Assembly (NCBI GenBank): GCA_000935965.1
Contig: LN483076.1
Span: 277,605-341,604 of the forward strand
Reading direction: 5' to 3'
Length of the DNA: 64,000 bases
DNA from: Metalysinibacillus saudimassiliensis
Lineage (GTDB): Bacteria > Bacillota > Bacilli > Bacillales_A > Planococcaceae
Shown here: positions 28,560 through 40,186 of the stretch, in pieces
Numbering within the stretch: position 1 is the first letter of the stretch
Layout of the letters: each line of letters opens with the position of its first letter
Position numbers and translations under genes: made by a program
Notes under the pieces: model-generated
What the model was told of the DNA's origin: nothing
Seen by the model: the letters and a program-made list of their open reading frames with translations, nothing else
Databases searched by the model: none

Positions 28560-29387
28560 ATGAAAAAATTACGGGCATTACTACTTGTAGTACTACTTAC
28601 AGGTTGCTCTACTCAGCAACCAAGCTACAGCAATTTAGTGGATAAGGAGAGCCAAACGCTAGCGGCACAGGCTATGACCGAAGCGGGGATTAGTGAGGCA
28701 GCTGTAAAAACTTTTTTAACAAATGTGAATGATTATAATATGACCGTGGAAAATACTAGTCTAATTAAACAAGGCTTTGTAGATAAGATGCCGCAATATG
28801 ATGAGCTAGCCCTTGCCGAAAAATGGGAGGATAAAAAGCAATTGTATATTGGTAATAACTGTCGTATGACATCGTATGGTTTAATGAACGATCTCATAAC
28901 CATTAGCGATAAGACCACTAATACGGCTAATTTATTTATGGATAAGGATGCGATTAGCTATGCACCTACTGCCTGGTTAGACGAAGATACGGCACGTTTT
29001 ACTACATTGTTTGGCTTTGTCCCAACGCCTAACACTAAAGATGTAGAAGTACATGTAGCCAAGTTACAGCAAGCATGGCAAGAGCGCGGTATTCATTTTA
29101 ATGAGCAAGCAAAGGCTTCACTCATTTCGGTAGTGATGCACTCTACACTAGATGACCAATTATTTATTGGGCACGCGGGTGTGCTTGTGCCTCAGGCAAA
29201 CGGCTATTTATTTATAGAAAAACTGTCTTTCCAAGAGCCTTATCAAGTCGTACAATTAGCTAATAAAGAGCAACTTAACGCCTACCTAATGGAAAAATAC
29301 GATGTATCCGAAAATCAGCCAGAAGCAAAACCTTTTATTATGGAAAACGGTGAGCTACTCACCACTTATAAGGCACTGCGCCCATAA
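28560..29387 (+). CDS. DUF4300-like lipoprotein
   Basis: 275 residues. The signal peptide MKKLRALLLVVLLTGC ends in lipobox LLTGC, so it is a membrane-anchored lipoprotein. The mature part contains YSNLVDKESQ, NDYN, GNNCRMTSYGLM and WLDEDTARFTTLFG, which I associate with the DUF4300 family; no function is known. AAAAGGAG lies 9 bases upstream. Convergent with mscL. Confidence 0.78.
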   Translation: MKKLRALLLVVLLTGCSTQQPSYSNLVDKESQTLAAQAMTEAGISEAAVKTFLTNVNDYNMTVENTSLIKQGFVDKMPQYDELALAEKWEDKKQLYIGNNCRMTSYGLMNDLITISDKTTNTANLFMDKDAISYAPTAWLDEDTARFTTLFGFVPTPNTKDVEVHVAKLQQAWQERGIHFNEQAKASLISVVMHSTLDDQLFIGHAGVLVPQANGYLFIEKLSFQEPYQVVQLANKEQLNAYLMEKYDVSENQPEAKPFIMENGELLTTYKALRP

Positions 29388-29415
29388 AAAATACAGCCTC
29401 GTGGTGCGGGGCTGT
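29385..29415 (-). terminator. Terminator for mscL
   Basis: ACAGCCTCG/CGGGGCTGT stem with a TGGTG loop; on the minus strand it is followed by ATTTTTTATG. It lies in the short convergent gap. Confidence 0.75.
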
Positions 29416-29424
29416 GTAACAAAA

Positions 29425-29805
29425 TTAGTTTTGTTTTTTAAGAAGATCGCGGATTTCTACTAATAGCTCTTCTTTAACATCCACTTCTGGTGCTGGTTCT
29501 GGCTCTTCTTCTTTTTTGCGTTGTAGCTTAGATAAGATACGTACAAACATGAAGATGGCAAATGCGATAATTACAAAGTCAATAATTGATTGTAAGAACA
29601 CACCAAATGCTACTTCAGCATCGCCTACTTTAAGTACGAAGCTCTTTGTAAAGTCAACGCCGCCGGTTAAGACACCAACTAAAGGCATAATGATATTGTC
29701 TACTAGTGAAGAAACAATTTTACCAAAGGCAGCACCAATAACTACAGCTACTGCTAAATCGATAACATTACCCTTCATTGCAAATTCTTTAAAGTCTTTC
29801 CACAT
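29425..29805 (-). CDS. mscL: Large-conductance mechanosensitive channel
   Basis: 126 residues, full length. N-terminal amphipathic helix [15 protein letters not shown]1 [20 protein letters not shown] with the conserved GxxxG-like packing, a periplasmic-side loop, TM2 [19 protein letters not shown], then a charged cytoplasmic helix ending [13 protein letters not shown]. It releases solutes on hypo-osmotic shock. TAAGGAGG lies about 8 bases before ATG. Confidence 0.97.
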   Translation of the reverse strand: MWKDFKEFAMKGNVIDLAVAVVIGAAFGKIVSSLVDNIIMPLVGVLTGGVDFTKSFVLKVGDAEVAFGVFLQSIIDFVIIAFAIFMFVRILSKLQRKKEEEPEPAPEVDVKEELLVEIRDLLKKQN

Positions 29806-29940
29806 AATGCGTAACCTCCTTATAATGAGAAGTCATTATTTTACTAGTAATTACTTGATATGACAATAATACAATAGTTTTCTTTTCAATGGAAAAGCAA
29901 AAAGAATTATGCTAGTTTTAAGTGATGGAGTTGATATGGT

Positions 29941-30606
29941 ATGCAAAAGTTTAAAATGGGTCTTATTATTTTACTAATTCCTACCGCTATTATTGTATAT
30001 GCTTTTTTATTTTTTGTTTGGCAAAGCTTAAAAGAATTACCCATGGTACAGCAATTTACTCAAGAAGAAGTTGTTACTGTACAATCCTTCTTTGATATGC
30101 CAATACCTGAGGCATACATCCCCATTTATATGGCAGCTGAGGCAAAGTATAATGTACCGTGGACATTATTAGCGGCACATCACCGTATAGAAACACGGTT
30201 TTCTACGATGAAAACGCTATTGTCACCTGCAGGCGCAGAAGGGCACATGCAGTTTATGCCTTGTACCTTTGTAGGCTGGCAACACCCAACGTGCAAGGAT
30301 TTAGGTAAAGGGGCTATCTCTCCTGATGAGTTGAAGAGCCTTGCTGCCATTGAAAAATACGGTGGCTACGGGGTAGATGCTAACGGTGATGGTATTGCAG
30401 ATCCGTATGATATTGAAGATGCGATCTTTAGTGCAGCCAATTATTTAGCCCATTCAGGTGCAGCGACAGGCGATATTGAGGGTGCTGTATTCCATTACAA
30501 TCATAGCGATAAGTATGTGCGAGATGTGCTACATTTTTATCATTTATACAATAAGCATAAAGATGAATTAGTGGCGTTAGTAAGCGCAACAAAAGAGGAG
30601 GGATAA
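29941..30606 (+). CDS. Membrane-anchored lytic transglycosylase (SLT domain)
   Basis: 221 residues: signal-anchor helix GLIILLIPTAIIVYAFLFFV (7-26), then a lysozyme-like SLT domain from about 60. Catalytic Glu is in AAHHRIETRFST near 84, followed by GAEGHMQFMPCTFVGW, a calcium-loop-like DANGDGIADPYDIEDAI near 145 and FHYNHSDKYVRDVL. It should cleave peptidoglycan glycan strands at the outer face. Related to the small CwlT/YjbJ-type enzymes. Confidence 0.88.
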   Translation: MQKFKMGLIILLIPTAIIVYAFLFFVWQSLKELPMVQQFTQEEVVTVQSFFDMPIPEAYIPIYMAAEAKYNVPWTLLAAHHRIETRFSTMKTLLSPAGAEGHMQFMPCTFVGWQHPTCKDLGKGAISPDELKSLAAIEKYGGYGVDANGDGIADPYDIEDAIFSAANYLAHSGAATGDIEGAVFHYNHSDKYVRDVLHFYHLYNKHKDELVALVSATKEEG

Positions 30607-30623
30607 TACACCCTCCTCTTTTT
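30595..30623. terminator. Terminator between convergent genes
   Basis: GAGGAGGG (30595-30602) and CCCTCCTC (30611-30618) stem followed by TTTTT; A residues on the other side allow use by the minus-strand gene. Confidence 0.88.
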
Positions 30624-30627
30624 GCTA

Positions 30628-30888
30628 TTATACTCTTTTGCCGCTCATCGCTTTTAAGATTAAGCTAACAACAAAGATTAATATAATTGCACCGATTAAT
30701 GCTGGTACGATGTAAAAGTCACTTACCATTGGACCCCATTCACCAAGTAGTGTGCCACCTAGCCAAGAACCAATAATACCTGCAACGATGTTACCGATGA
30801 TACCACCTGGTATATCTTTACCTAAAATAAGGCCTGCTAACCATCCTAAAATACCACCGATAATTAAGAACCATAAAAAGCTAAACAT
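30628..30888 (-). CDS. GlsB/YeaQ/YmgE family membrane protein
   Basis: 86 residues with three hydrophobic segments and Gly-rich packing motifs: GGILGWLAGLILGKD, GIIGNIVAGIIGSWLGGTLLG and PALIGAIILIFVVSLILK. This pattern is typical of the transglycosylase-associated (PF04226) family, often stress induced. Function is unknown. AGAGGAG lies 10 bases upstream of ATG. Confidence 0.9.
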   Translation of the reverse strand: MFSFLWFLIIGGILGWLAGLILGKDIPGGIIGNIVAGIIGSWLGGTLLGEWGPMVSDFYIVPALIGAIILIFVVSLILKAMSGKRV

Positions 30889-30978
30889 AAGACTTCATCT
30901 CCTCTTTGTATAGAAAGTATATTGTTCTGCTTGCTTAGTAGTATATTTCCTACTTTACAAAGAGTTAAACAAAAAAGA

Positions 30979-31518
30979 TTAAATAATCGTGAAGCCTAAT
31001 GAATTTTTAATGTGAGCTAGGGCAAAATCATGCGCTTGTTCGTTAAAACTAGCTACGCCAGCTTCATGTACAAAAGTTGTATAGCCAAGGTTATAGGCAT
31101 CGATACAAGTGTGCAAAATACAAATGTCTGTACAAACTCCTACAATATGAAGCGTCTCGATATCACGCTCGCGCAATAACATAAATAAATTAGTACCTGC
31201 AAATGCGCTATAGCGTGTTTTATCAAGCCAAATGATAGCTGGATTTGCTTGGTAAATGTCATGTAATGCGCCGTACATATTACGTCCTGCTGTACCGCGA
31301 ATATTATGTGGCGGAAATAACTTATGCTCAGGATGGAACGTGTCGCCTTCCTCGTGTAAATCATTAATGAAGAATACTGCGTCGCCTTGCGCTAAAAAAT
31401 CCTTTGTTAATGTCGTAATGGCTTGTTCTAGCTTTTGTCCTGGCAGTCCGCAAGTTAATAAGCCATCCTCTGCTACAAAATCGACTGTGTAATCTACAAC
31501 AAGTAATGCCTTCTTCAT
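30979..31518 (-). CDS. pncA: Nicotinamidase, isochorismatase superfamily
   Basis: 179 residues from ATG at 31518, with AAAGGAG 8 bases upstream (an in-frame GTG at 31527 overlaps it). The catalytic triad is visible: Asp9 (LVVDYTVDF), Lys100 (DKTRYSAFAG) and Cys129 (GVCTDICILHT). DLHEEGDTFHPEH carries the metal-binding residues. It hydrolyses nicotinamide to nicotinate for NAD salvage. Strong similarity in motif spacing to B. subtilis PncA supports the symbol. Confidence 0.9.
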   Translation of the reverse strand: MKKALLVVDYTVDFVAEDGLLTCGLPGQKLEQAITTLTKDFLAQGDAVFFINDLHEEGDTFHPEHKLFPPHNIRGTAGRNMYGALHDIYQANPAIIWLDKTRYSAFAGTNLFMLLRERDIETLHIVGVCTDICILHTCIDAYNLGYTTFVHEAGVASFNEQAHDFALAHIKNSLGFTII

Positions 31519-31651
31519 GTTAATCACTCCTTTATTTCTATTATACGCAAAAGCCCTGCTCCTGTCTTGACAGTAAAAATATTGTCGGAATTGTTTGATT
31601 TTTGTCGTTTTTGATTATATAATTATCGAAACAGCAGAAAGGGTGAGTATT

Positions 31652-31759
31652 ATGGATATGGCGATGATGAAAAAATTAGACAAATACGGCTTATTGTTTG
31701 CGGGTGTGCACACATTAGTGTTCATTAACTTAGCCATTGATTTTTGGATAATTAAATAA
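31652..31759 (+). CDS. Small 35-residue membrane protein, unknown
   Basis: MDMAMMKKLDKYGLLFAGVH begins the 35-residue product; a single hydrophobic helix (about 13-34, LLFAGVHTLVFINLAIDFWI) follows a charged head. GAAAGGGTGAG lies about 8 bases before ATG and an excellent terminator follows 30 bp after the stop, so it looks like a real monocistronic gene. I do not recognise the family. Confidence 0.6.
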   Translation: MDMAMMKKLDKYGLLFAGVHTLVFINLAIDFWIIK

Positions 31760-31790
31760 GAGGAGTGTCAAGATGATAGACATAAGATAA

Positions 31791-31826
31791 AGCAGCTAAC
31801 GTCAACTAACGTTAACTGCTTTTTTG
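31791..31826 (+). terminator. Terminator after the 35-residue gene
   Basis: AGCAG-C-TAACGT and ACGTTA-A-CTGCT pair around CAACTA, followed by six T residues. Confidence 0.9.
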
Positions 31827-31894
31827 TATAGATGTAAGAAAATAGATAATTTACATAGCGTGCTAGAGTAGGATAGGAATAGGGGATGTTAGTA

Positions 31895-31925
31895 AGTGCA
31901 GTGTGTACTCACTGTACTTTTTTTG
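31895..31925 (+). terminator. Second, orphan terminator upstream of ilvD
   Basis: AGTGCAGTG and CACTGTACT pair (one G-T wobble) around TGTACT/6 bases, followed by seven T residues. No gene lies between it and the previous terminator. Confidence 0.75.
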
Positions 31926-32005
31926 CCTATTAGTAAAATATTCTGTTAATTTTAAAATTAATTAAAAAAGTGGTGTTAACGACAAGAAAGTGATTAGGCT
32001 AAGCA

Positions 32006-32019
32006 AGAAAGCGATTTCA
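32006..32019 (+). promoter_or_regulatory. cre-like CcpA site upstream of the ilvD promoter
   Basis: AGAAAGCGATTTCA matches 12 of 14 bases of TGAAAGCGCTTTCA. Its centre is about 89 bp upstream of the predicted ilvD transcription start, comparable to the activating cre site known for B. subtilis ilv-leu. Activation here is inference. Confidence 0.55.
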
Positions 32020-32065
32020 TTTTATCGCAATTGAGGGAATTGTCTAAACAATTAGAAAAATAGTG

Positions 32066-32094
32066 TTGACGGGTGTCGCTTTCCGTACTATGAT
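32066..32094 (+). promoter_or_regulatory. Sigma-A promoter of ilvD
   Basis: TTGACG (32066-32071) and TATGAT (32089-32094) with an exact 17-bp spacer; predicted start near 32101 and a 65-base leader to ilvD. The AT-rich DNA from 31926 to 32005 shows no gene. Confidence 0.8.
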
Positions 32095-32166
32095 AACAAC
32101 AATTTCAATTACGTAATGCAAAACGCATTGCACGAAGAAATGCTTAAAGAGTAGGAGTCGTTGTAA

Positions 32167-33837
32167 ATGAGAAGTGACATGATTAAAAAAGGTATTGACC
32201 GTGCACCTCACCGAAGTTTGCTGTATGCAACAGGTAAAGTGAAGGCAAAGGATTTAGATAAGCCATTTATTGGCGTATGTAACTCATACATCGATATTAT
32301 TCCAGGTCACGTACATTTACGACAGTTTGCAGACGTTGTAAAAGAAGCAATTATTGAAGCAGGCGGTATTCCGTTTGAGTTTAATACAATCGGTGTTGAC
32401 GATGGTATTGCAATGGGGCATATTGGGATGCGTTACTCGCTACCAAGCCGGGAGCTAATTGCAGACTCAGCAGAGACAGTTATTAATGCACACTGGTTTG
32501 ACGGTGTTTTCTATATTCCAAACTGTGACAAAATCACACCAGGGATGCTAATGGCGGCCGTTCGTACGAATGTACCTTCAATTTTTGTCTCAGGTGGACC
32601 GATGGAGGCAGGCGTATCTTCGACAGGTAAGCAACTATCACTAACTTCAGTATTTGAGGGCGTTGGCGCACTTAAGTCAGGTAAGATGAGTGAGGCAGAG
32701 CTACTTGATATCGAAAATAACGCATGTCCAACATGTGGCTCATGTTCAGGGATGTTTACAGCTAACTCCATGAACTGCCTAATGGAAATGCTAGGTGTTA
32801 CATTACCAGGTAACGGTACAATTGTAGCAACTTCAAATGAGCGTCATAAATTAATTAAAGAAGCGGCAAAGCAATTAGTGCGCATGATTAAAGAGGACGT
32901 CAAGCCACGCGACATTATTACGAAAGAAGCGATTGACGATGCCTTTGCACTTGATATGGCAATGGGAGGATCTACTAATACCGTTCTTCACACATTAGCT
33001 ATTGCGAATGAAGCCGAAATTGACTATAACGTAGAAGATATTAATACGGTCGCAGAGCGCGTACCATATTTAGCAAAAATTATGCCAGCTTCTGATATTT
33101 CGATGGATGATATTGAGAAGGCAGGCGGTGTTAGCTCGATTATTAATGAGTTAACTAAAATCCCAGGCAGTATTCACCCTAATCGTATTACGGTAACAGG
33201 TAAAACGATTGGTGAGGACGTTAAGGATTTCCCTATTACCAATGATCAAGTTATTCGTACAAAGGACAATCCGTATAGCCCTGTAGGCGGCTTATCTGTA
33301 CTCTTTGGTAACATTGCACCACAGGGTGGCGTAATCAAAGTAGGCGCAGTTGACCCATCAATTAAAGTGTTTAAGGGCGAGGCTATTGTTTTTGATTCAC
33401 AAGAGGCAGCGCAAGAAAACATTGATAATGGTACAGTACGTGAGGGGCATGTTGTGGTCATTCGTTATGAAGGACCTAAGGGCGGGCCTGGTATGCCAGA
33501 AATGCTTGCGCCAACGTCAGCTATTCAAGGACGTGGCTTAGGTACAAAGGTAGCCCTTATTACAGACGGTCGTTTCTCAGGAGCATCACGCGGGATTTCG
33601 ATCGGACATATTTCACCAGAAGCAGCAGAGGGCGGACCTATCGCACTTGTTGAAGACGGTGACGTGATTACCATTGATTTACCAAGTCGTACGATTGAGC
33701 TTGAGGTCGCTGAGGAAGTTTTAGCGGAGCGTCGTACAAAGCTTCAACCATTTGAACCAAAAATTAAGCGCGGCTGGTTAGCACGTTACTCAGCGTTAGT
33801 AACAAGTGCATCTACAGGCGGCGTAATGAAAATTTAA
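32167..33837 (+). CDS. ilvD: Dihydroxy-acid dehydratase
   Basis: 556 residues, full length. It dehydrates 2,3-dihydroxy-isovalerate and -methylvalerate to 2-oxoacids, the third step of Val/Ile synthesis. Iron-sulfur ligands are seen in [12 protein letters not shown] near 120 and [12 protein letters not shown] near 190; [12 protein letters not shown] near 440 and [10 protein letters not shown] near 467 are family signatures. TAGGAGT precedes ATG. It has its own promoter and lies upstream of the T-box, so it may escape tRNA-dependent attenuation. Confidence 0.97.
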   Translation: MRSDMIKKGIDRAPHRSLLYATGKVKAKDLDKPFIGVCNSYIDIIPGHVHLRQFADVVKEAIIEAGGIPFEFNTIGVDDGIAMGHIGMRYSLPSRELIADSAETVINAHWFDGVFYIPNCDKITPGMLMAAVRTNVPSIFVSGGPMEAGVSSTGKQLSLTSVFEGVGALKSGKMSEAELLDIENNACPTCGSCSGMFTANSMNCLMEMLGVTLPGNGTIVATSNERHKLIKEAAKQLVRMIKEDVKPRDIITKEAIDDAFALDMAMGGSTNTVLHTLAIANEAEIDYNVEDINTVAERVPYLAKIMPASDISMDDIEKAGGVSSIINELTKIPGSIHPNRITVTGKTIGEDVKDFPITNDQVIRTKDNPYSPVGGLSVLFGNIAPQGGVIKVGAVDPSIKVFKGEAIVFDSQEAAQENIDNGTVREGHVVVIRYEGPKGGPGMPEMLAPTSAIQGRGLGTKVALITDGRFSGASRGISIGHISPEAAEGGPIALVEDGDVITIDLPSRTIELEVAEEVLAERRTKLQPFEPKIKRGWLARYSALVTSASTGGVMKI

Positions 33838-33849
33838 TATTTAAAACGT

Positions 33850-34136
33850 TGATGAGGTTAAAGGTTATAGATATTTGTATTCACAGAGAGCTGGTCGTGC
33901 TGAAAGCCAGTAATACAACTATATCCGACATCCCCTCGGAGTGAGCTATTAAACGCGCAAGCCATTAGATAGCTTCGGGCACAACAGAGTGCCTGTTACA
34001 AATGAATATGTGCTACTTATAGCATGTATTCCTGAGATAGCAATTTGCTATGAACAAGGGTGGTACCATGAAAAGGCTTTTTTCATCCCTCGCACAAAGG
34101 TTTCTTTGTGTGTGGAGAAAAAGGTCTTTTTTATTT
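33850..34136 (+). promoter_or_regulatory. T-box leader of ilvB operon
   Basis: AGAGAGCTGG (AG motif) begins the apex of stem I, whose arms TTGTATT and AATACAA pair. The T-box AGGGTGGTACC is at about 34057-34067, followed by a terminator with inner stem CACAAAG/CTTTGTG and a T-run at 34129-34135. The specifier loop contains GACATCCCC; ATC (33930-33932, isoleucine) is my best guess, with CTC (leucine) at 33935-33937 as the alternative. It should sense uncharged tRNA and control ilvB through leuD. Confidence 0.9.
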
Positions 34137-34175
34137 TGATAAAAACGTTACTTTATTGAGGGAGGAGTAATTGAT

Positions 34176-35930
34176 ATGTGTGCAAATACTTCAGTGGACG
34201 AAAAACAACCGATGATGCAACAAAACGAACAACAACCGAAAGATGGTGCTGACTTACTAGTCAAGGCGCTTCATGACCAAGGTGTTGAAATTATTTTTGG
34301 CTACCCAGGTGGTGCCGTATTACAAATTTATGATGCGATGTATCGCAATCCGATTCGTCACATTTTAGCAAGACATGAGCAAGGCGCTATTCACGCAGCA
34401 GAGGGCTATGCGCGTGTGTCAAATAAACCAGGCGTAGTTATCGCAACAAGCGGTCCAGGGGCAACTAACCTTGTCACAGGTATTGCAGACGCAATGATTG
34501 ACTCAATCCCACTCGTTGTATTTACAGGGCAGGTGTCAACAGCCGTTATTGGTACGGATGCCTTCCAAGAAGCGGATATTATGGGGATTACAACACCAAT
34601 TACTAAACATAACTACCAAGTGCAAGACCCAAAAGATATCCCGCGTATCGTTAAGGAAGCCTTCCATATTGCCAATACAGGACGTAAGGGTCCCGTTGTT
34701 GTCGATTTTCCGAAAAACGTATCCATGGCATTGTTTGATACAAATGATTTGCCAGACCCGGATGCACCAATTGAGCTACCTGGTTACCAACCAACCTATA
34801 AGCCTAACTATATGCAAATCCAAAAAGCGATTAAGGCGCTTAGTACAGCTAAAAAACCACTCGTATTAGCCGGTGCAGGTGTACTATTTGCAGATGCAAA
34901 GCAAGAATTAACAGAATTTATCGAACGTTATGAATTGCCAATCACTACCACGCTATTAGGTTTAGGTGCTGTGCATGGAGAGCACGACCTCAATCTTGGT
35001 ATGGCAGGTATGCATGGGACAGCAACAGCTAACTATGCCATTACAGAGTGTGATGTCCTTCTTAACATTGGTGCACGTTTTGATGACCGCTTAACAGGTA
35101 ATCTAGCAACGTTCGCACCAAATGCTACGGTGATTCATATTGATATTGATCCTGCCGAAATTGGTAAAAATGTACCGACAGAAGTGCCGATTGTAGCAGA
35201 TGCTAAGCAGGCACTGCAAGCATTAATAAAGAAGCCGTTTGAAAAACCAGTGCTTACTGCTTGGCACGAACGTTTGCAGGCAATGCAACAGGAGTACCCA
35301 TTATGGTACAACTTGCCTGAGGATGAACAAGAAATCTTACCACAGCAAGCGTTACAAGCCATTCACCGTATTACTGAGGGCGAGGCTATTGTAACGACAG
35401 ATGTTGGGCAACACCAAATGTGGACAGCGCAGTATTACCCATTAAACAATGACCATAGCTGGGTAACATCTGGTGGGCTTGGCACAATGGGCTTTGGCTT
35501 CCCAGCAGCAATTGGTGCACAGTTTGCAGAGCCTGACCGCCGTGTAGTAGCAATTTGCGGGGATGCTGGTTTCCAAATGACAGCACAAGAACTTGCGCTA
35601 TTAAAAGAATTTAACTTACCCGTTAAAATCGTTATTTTAAATAATAGCTGTTTAGGTATGGTGCGTCAGTGGCAACAAGCCTTTTACGAAGAGCGTTATT
35701 CGTCTTCGTTAATGCCTGTACAACCTGATTTTGTTAAATTAGCGGACGCATATGGTGTCAAGGGCTACCGCATTGATAATTTAAGTGATATGAATGCGAC
35801 CTTTGAAGAGGCGCTACGTTCAGATGAACCTGCGTTAATTGACTGCCGTGTCAAGCAAATCGAAAACGTAACACCGATGGTAGCACCAGGTGCTGGATTA
35901 CATGAAATGATTGGAGTGAAGCCACAATGA
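34176..35930 (+). CDS. ilvB: Acetolactate synthase large subunit
   Basis: 584 residues; ThDP-, FAD- and Mg-dependent. Catalytic Glu lies in [16 protein letters not shown] near 65, FAD region [12 protein letters not shown] near 275, and ThDP/Mg motif [15 protein letters not shown] near 462 through [13 protein letters not shown] polar, Gln-rich stretch of about 25 residues precedes the conserved domain. GGAGGAG lies 8 bases before ATG. It overlaps ilvN by 4 bp. Confidence 0.97.
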   Translation: MCANTSVDEKQPMMQQNEQQPKDGADLLVKALHDQGVEIIFGYPGGAVLQIYDAMYRNPIRHILARHEQGAIHAAEGYARVSNKPGVVIATSGPGATNLVTGIADAMIDSIPLVVFTGQVSTAVIGTDAFQEADIMGITTPITKHNYQVQDPKDIPRIVKEAFHIANTGRKGPVVVDFPKNVSMALFDTNDLPDPDAPIELPGYQPTYKPNYMQIQKAIKALSTAKKPLVLAGAGVLFADAKQELTEFIERYELPITTTLLGLGAVHGEHDLNLGMAGMHGTATANYAITECDVLLNIGARFDDRLTGNLATFAPNATVIHIDIDPAEIGKNVPTEVPIVADAKQALQALIKKPFEKPVLTAWHERLQAMQQEYPLWYNLPEDEQEILPQQALQAIHRITEGEAIVTTDVGQHQMWTAQYYPLNNDHSWVTSGGLGTMGFGFPAAIGAQFAEPDRRVVAICGDAGFQMTAQELALLKEFNLPVKIVILNNSCLGMVRQWQQAFYEERYSSSLMPVQPDFVKLADAYGVKGYRIDNLSDMNATFEEALRSDEPALIDCRVKQIENVTPMVAPGAGLHEMIGVKPQ

Positions 35931-36442
35931 GACGCGTAATTACTATTACAGTTATCAACCAAAGCGGTGTGTTAAACCGTGTGACTGGCTTGCTCATGAA
36001 GCGTCAGTTCAATATTGAAAGTATTACAGTAGGTCACACTGACCAAACGAATATTTCGAAAATGACATTTATCGTAAATGTCGATGATGCACAGAAAGTT
36101 GAGCAGCTTATTAAACAGCTCTCTAAACAAATTGATGTGCTTAAAGTTAATGATATTACAGATAGCTCTATCGTTTTACGTGAGTTAGCGCTTGTGAAAG
36201 TGATTTCACCGCCAGCGTTACGCTTAGAAATGAACAGTATTGTTGAGCCATTCCGCCCACAAATTGTCGATACCGCTAAAAATATGGTGACGTATCAAGT
36301 GGTTGGCGACCCTGACAAAATCGACGCATTTATCGAGCTCATTCGCCCTTATGGTATTAAAGAGCTAACACGTACTGGCGCAACCGCTTCTGTCCGTGAA
36401 ACACAAAAAACACAAGCACCACAACTATCTATCTTGAAGTGA
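35927..36442 (+). CDS. ilvN: Acetolactate synthase regulatory subunit
   Basis: 171 residues. An N-terminal ACT domain ([20 protein letters not shown] at 4-23, FNIESITVG) binds valine for feedback inhibition, and a C-terminal domain follows ([24 protein letters not shown]). It starts within the last codons of ilvB (ATGA), which couples the two subunits. Confidence 0.96.
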   Translation: MRRVITITVINQSGVLNRVTGLLMKRQFNIESITVGHTDQTNISKMTFIVNVDDAQKVEQLIKQLSKQIDVLKVNDITDSSIVLRELALVKVISPPALRLEMNSIVEPFRPQIVDTAKNMVTYQVVGDPDKIDAFIELIRPYGIKELTRTGATASVRETQKTQAPQLSILK

Positions 36443-36465
36443 CGGCATACGCCTTAACGATATAA

Positions 36466-39052
<2,587 letters not shown>

Positions 39053-39070
39053 AGAAAGAAGGGTGTAACT

Positions 39071-40171
39071 ATGGAAAAGAAAATTACGGTACTACCTGGC
39101 GATGGCATTGGTCCGGAGGTAATTGCTTCAGCAGTAGAGGTACTCCAGGTTATTGGCAAGCGTTTTAATCATACTTTTCATTTAGCTTATGGCGCAATCG
39201 GTGGTGCAGCCATCGACCAATATAATAACCCGCTACCTGACGAAACAATTGCACTATGTGAGGAGAGCGATGCAGTGCTACTTGGTGCAGTTGGTGGTCC
39301 GAAATGGGATCAAAACCCACCAGAGCTACGCCCAGAAAAAGGCTTACTACGCATTCGTAAGCACTTTGATTTATTTGCTAATTTACGTCCCGTTATGGCA
39401 ATCCCAAGCTTACTAGATGCTTCACCATTAAAGCGTGAAGTAGCAGAGAACGTAGATTTAATGATTGTACGTGAGTTAACGGGAGGCGTATATTTTGGTG
39501 AACCACGCATGCGTACAGCAGATGGTGCAATTGACACAACGGTTTACTCTAAAATGGAGATTGAACGCATTGTAGAGAATGCCTTCCAACTAGCGCGTTT
39601 ACGTAGTGGCAAGCTATGCTCAGTAGACAAAGCAAATGTGCTTGAAACAAGCCGCTTATGGCGTGAAGTAGTAGAAGAAAAGAAAAAAGACTTCCCCGAT
39701 GTAACTGTAGAGCATCACTTAGTAGACTCCGTTGCGATGAAGTTAATTACAAATCCTGCACACTTTGATGTCGTAGTAACAGAAAATATGTTTGGTGACA
39801 TTTTAAGTGATGAGGCTTCAGTTATTACAGGTTCACTTGGCGTATTACCTTCAGCATCTATTCGTGGTGATAACTTTGGTTTATACGAGCCTGTACATGG
39901 TTCAGCACCAGAGATTGCAGGTCAAGGAGTTGCTAATCCAGCAGCTACGATTTTATCTGTAGCTATGCTAATGAAATATTCATTCGGCTTAAAAGAAGAA
40001 GCAGCAGAAATCGAGCGCGCAGTAAATGCTGTGTTTGAAGATGGCTACTTTACAGCGGATTTAGCAAGAGACGGGGACCGCGTATTAACAACAACAGAGT
40101 GGACAAATAAAGTGCTTAATGAGATTGATACAAGCTTTGTATCGGATAGCATTATGACTTCATATATTTAA
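39071..40171 (+). CDS. leuB: 3-isopropylmalate dehydrogenase
   Basis: 366 residues. It has LPGDGIGPEV at 7-16, LLGAVGGPKWD near 74, RELTGGVYFGEPR near 134, and the metal/NAD site NMFGDILSDEASVITGSLG near 239 with HGSAPEIAGQGVANP near 276. It oxidatively decarboxylates 3-isopropylmalate with NAD. AAGAAGGGTG precedes ATG. Confidence 0.97.
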   Translation: MEKKITVLPGDGIGPEVIASAVEVLQVIGKRFNHTFHLAYGAIGGAAIDQYNNPLPDETIALCEESDAVLLGAVGGPKWDQNPPELRPEKGLLRIRKHFDLFANLRPVMAIPSLLDASPLKREVAENVDLMIVRELTGGVYFGEPRMRTADGAIDTTVYSKMEIERIVENAFQLARLRSGKLCSVDKANVLETSRLWREVVEEKKKDFPDVTVEHHLVDSVAMKLITNPAHFDVVVTENMFGDILSDEASVITGSLGVLPSASIRGDNFGLYEPVHGSAPEIAGQGVANPAATILSVAMLMKYSFGLKEEAAEIERAVNAVFEDGYFTADLARDGDRVLTTTEWTNKVLNEIDTSFVSDSIMTSYI

Positions 40172-40186
40172 CAAGAGGTGAGTGGG

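Noticed and set aside
31926..32005. CodY box upstream of ilvD
   Set aside because: AATTTTAAAATTAATT is simply AT-rich and lacks the TTCnGAA core.
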